DNA of 5,972 nucleotides from contig JACPBU010000068.1 of NCBI GenBank assembly GCA_016180165.1, forward strand, positions 1 through 5,972, written 5' to 3'. Shown here piece by piece: positions 5,836 through 5,972 of this stretch. Both the position numbers and the translations under genes were made by a program. This stretch comes from Candidatus Woesearchaeota archaeon (GTDB lineage Archaea > Nanobdellota > Nanobdellia > Woesearchaeales > JACPBV01). Under the pieces are notes generated by a model. It ran no database searches, was not told where the DNA came from, and was given only the letters and a program-made list of their open reading frames with translations. Positions within the stretch are counted from its first letter, which is position 1, and each line of letters starts with the position of its first letter.

Positions 5836-5907
5836 ATGGAAAAACGCGATTTCATACAGCGGCACTGCCACGGTGGCACTCCTGACAAATTCGGTGGGTT
5901 AATATAG
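5836..5907 (+). CDS. Possible 23-residue peptide behind a strong ribosome-binding site
   Basis: On the plus strand AAGGAGGG (5824-5831) stands four bases before ATG at 5836, opening a 23-codon frame that ends with TAG at 5905-5907. The peptide contains HCHGGTPDKFGG. The Shine-Dalgarno match is by far the best in the window, and the near-palindromic AT box at 5801-5813 could also act toward this strand. Against it: a TATA at that distance would start transcription near or after the Shine-Dalgarno bases. The peptide is very short and no family is recognised. Confidence 0.15.
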   Translation: MEKRDFIQRHCHGGTPDKFGGLI

Positions 5908-5908
5908 C

Positions 5909-5949
5909 GGGCAAACCTCGAAACATTGAGGTGATTCGTTGGCTTGCCC
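5909..5949. repeat. Imperfect inverted repeat near the right edge
   Basis: GGGCAA (5909-5914) pairs with TTGCCC (5944-5949), and the adjoining ACCTC (5915-5919) pairs with GAGGT (5928-5932). The result is an 11 bp interrupted stem with an 8-base loop (5920-5927) and an 11-base bulge (5933-5943) on one side. On the plus strand ATTTT follows, which is weakly terminator-like. It could be part of a structured RNA, the terminator of a gene outside the window, or chance. The stretch 5838-5972 holds no convincing gene. Confidence 0.3.
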
Positions 5950-5972
5950 ATTTTGTAAGGCTCAAACGCCTA

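Noticed and set aside
5494..5907. Plus-strand 137-codon open frame
   Set aside because: Most of it is antisense to the well-supported cytidylyltransferase gene, and the product has no recognisable family. Only its last 23 codons lie in free sequence and are listed separately.
5778..5951. In-frame 58-residue N-terminal extension of the NeuA-like protein
   Set aside because: It contains the TATA/BRE promoter, lacks any family similarity, and would make the protein longer than its family.
5830..5972. Possible tRNA or C/D-box RNA at the right edge
   Set aside because: The stem at 5909-5949 lacks a T-loop consensus, anticodon stem and CCA-end acceptor geometry, and no box C (RUGAUGA) is present.
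1..5972. CRISPR array, insertion sequence or integrase site
   Set aside because: No regularly spaced direct repeats, transposase-like frames or long terminal inverted repeats were seen on either strand.

Overview
This window reads as part of a surface-glycan (polysaccharide or glycoprotein) locus, most likely from an archaeon. The archaeal assignment is an inference. It rests on promoter architecture: AT-rich TATA-like boxes sit 26-29 bp upstream of start codons with almost no room for a 5' leader and no good Shine-Dalgarno site. The clearest case is before the cytidylyltransferase start at 5777. No rRNA, tRNA, CRISPR array or insertion sequence was seen, so the lineage cannot be fixed further. 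A DPANN or other poorly sampled archaeon is possible but unproven.

Layout: 1-217 is an AT-rich region with the promoter of a plus-strand glycosyltransferase (233-1408) and a doubtful partial minus-strand frame running off the left edge. The glycosyltransferase converges with a minus-strand set that reads, from right to left: a NeuA-like CMP-sugar synthetase (5777-5100), an HpcH/HpaI-family pyruvate aldolase (5049-4267), a DUF115 protein resembling sialic-acid-type transferases (4240-2972), a possible 45-residue hydrophobic protein (2979-2842), and a Wzx/MOP-type flippase (2823-1465). A hairpin plus T tract at 1389-1413 looks like the terminator of this set. The right end (5778-5972) holds the NeuA promoter, an imperfect inverted repeat, and no convincing gene.

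Proposed joint function (inference): the aldolase could join pyruvate to a sugar-derived aldehyde to make a 2-keto-3-deoxy acid. The NeuA-like enzyme could activate that acid with CTP, and the DUF115 protein could transfer it from the CMP donor. The flippase would move the lipid-linked glycan across the membrane, and the GT4-type glycosyltransferase would add another sugar. No NeuB-type PEP-dependent synthase is visible in the window. An HpaI-type aldolase taking its place is the most interesting idea here and the main candidate for an undescribed pathway.
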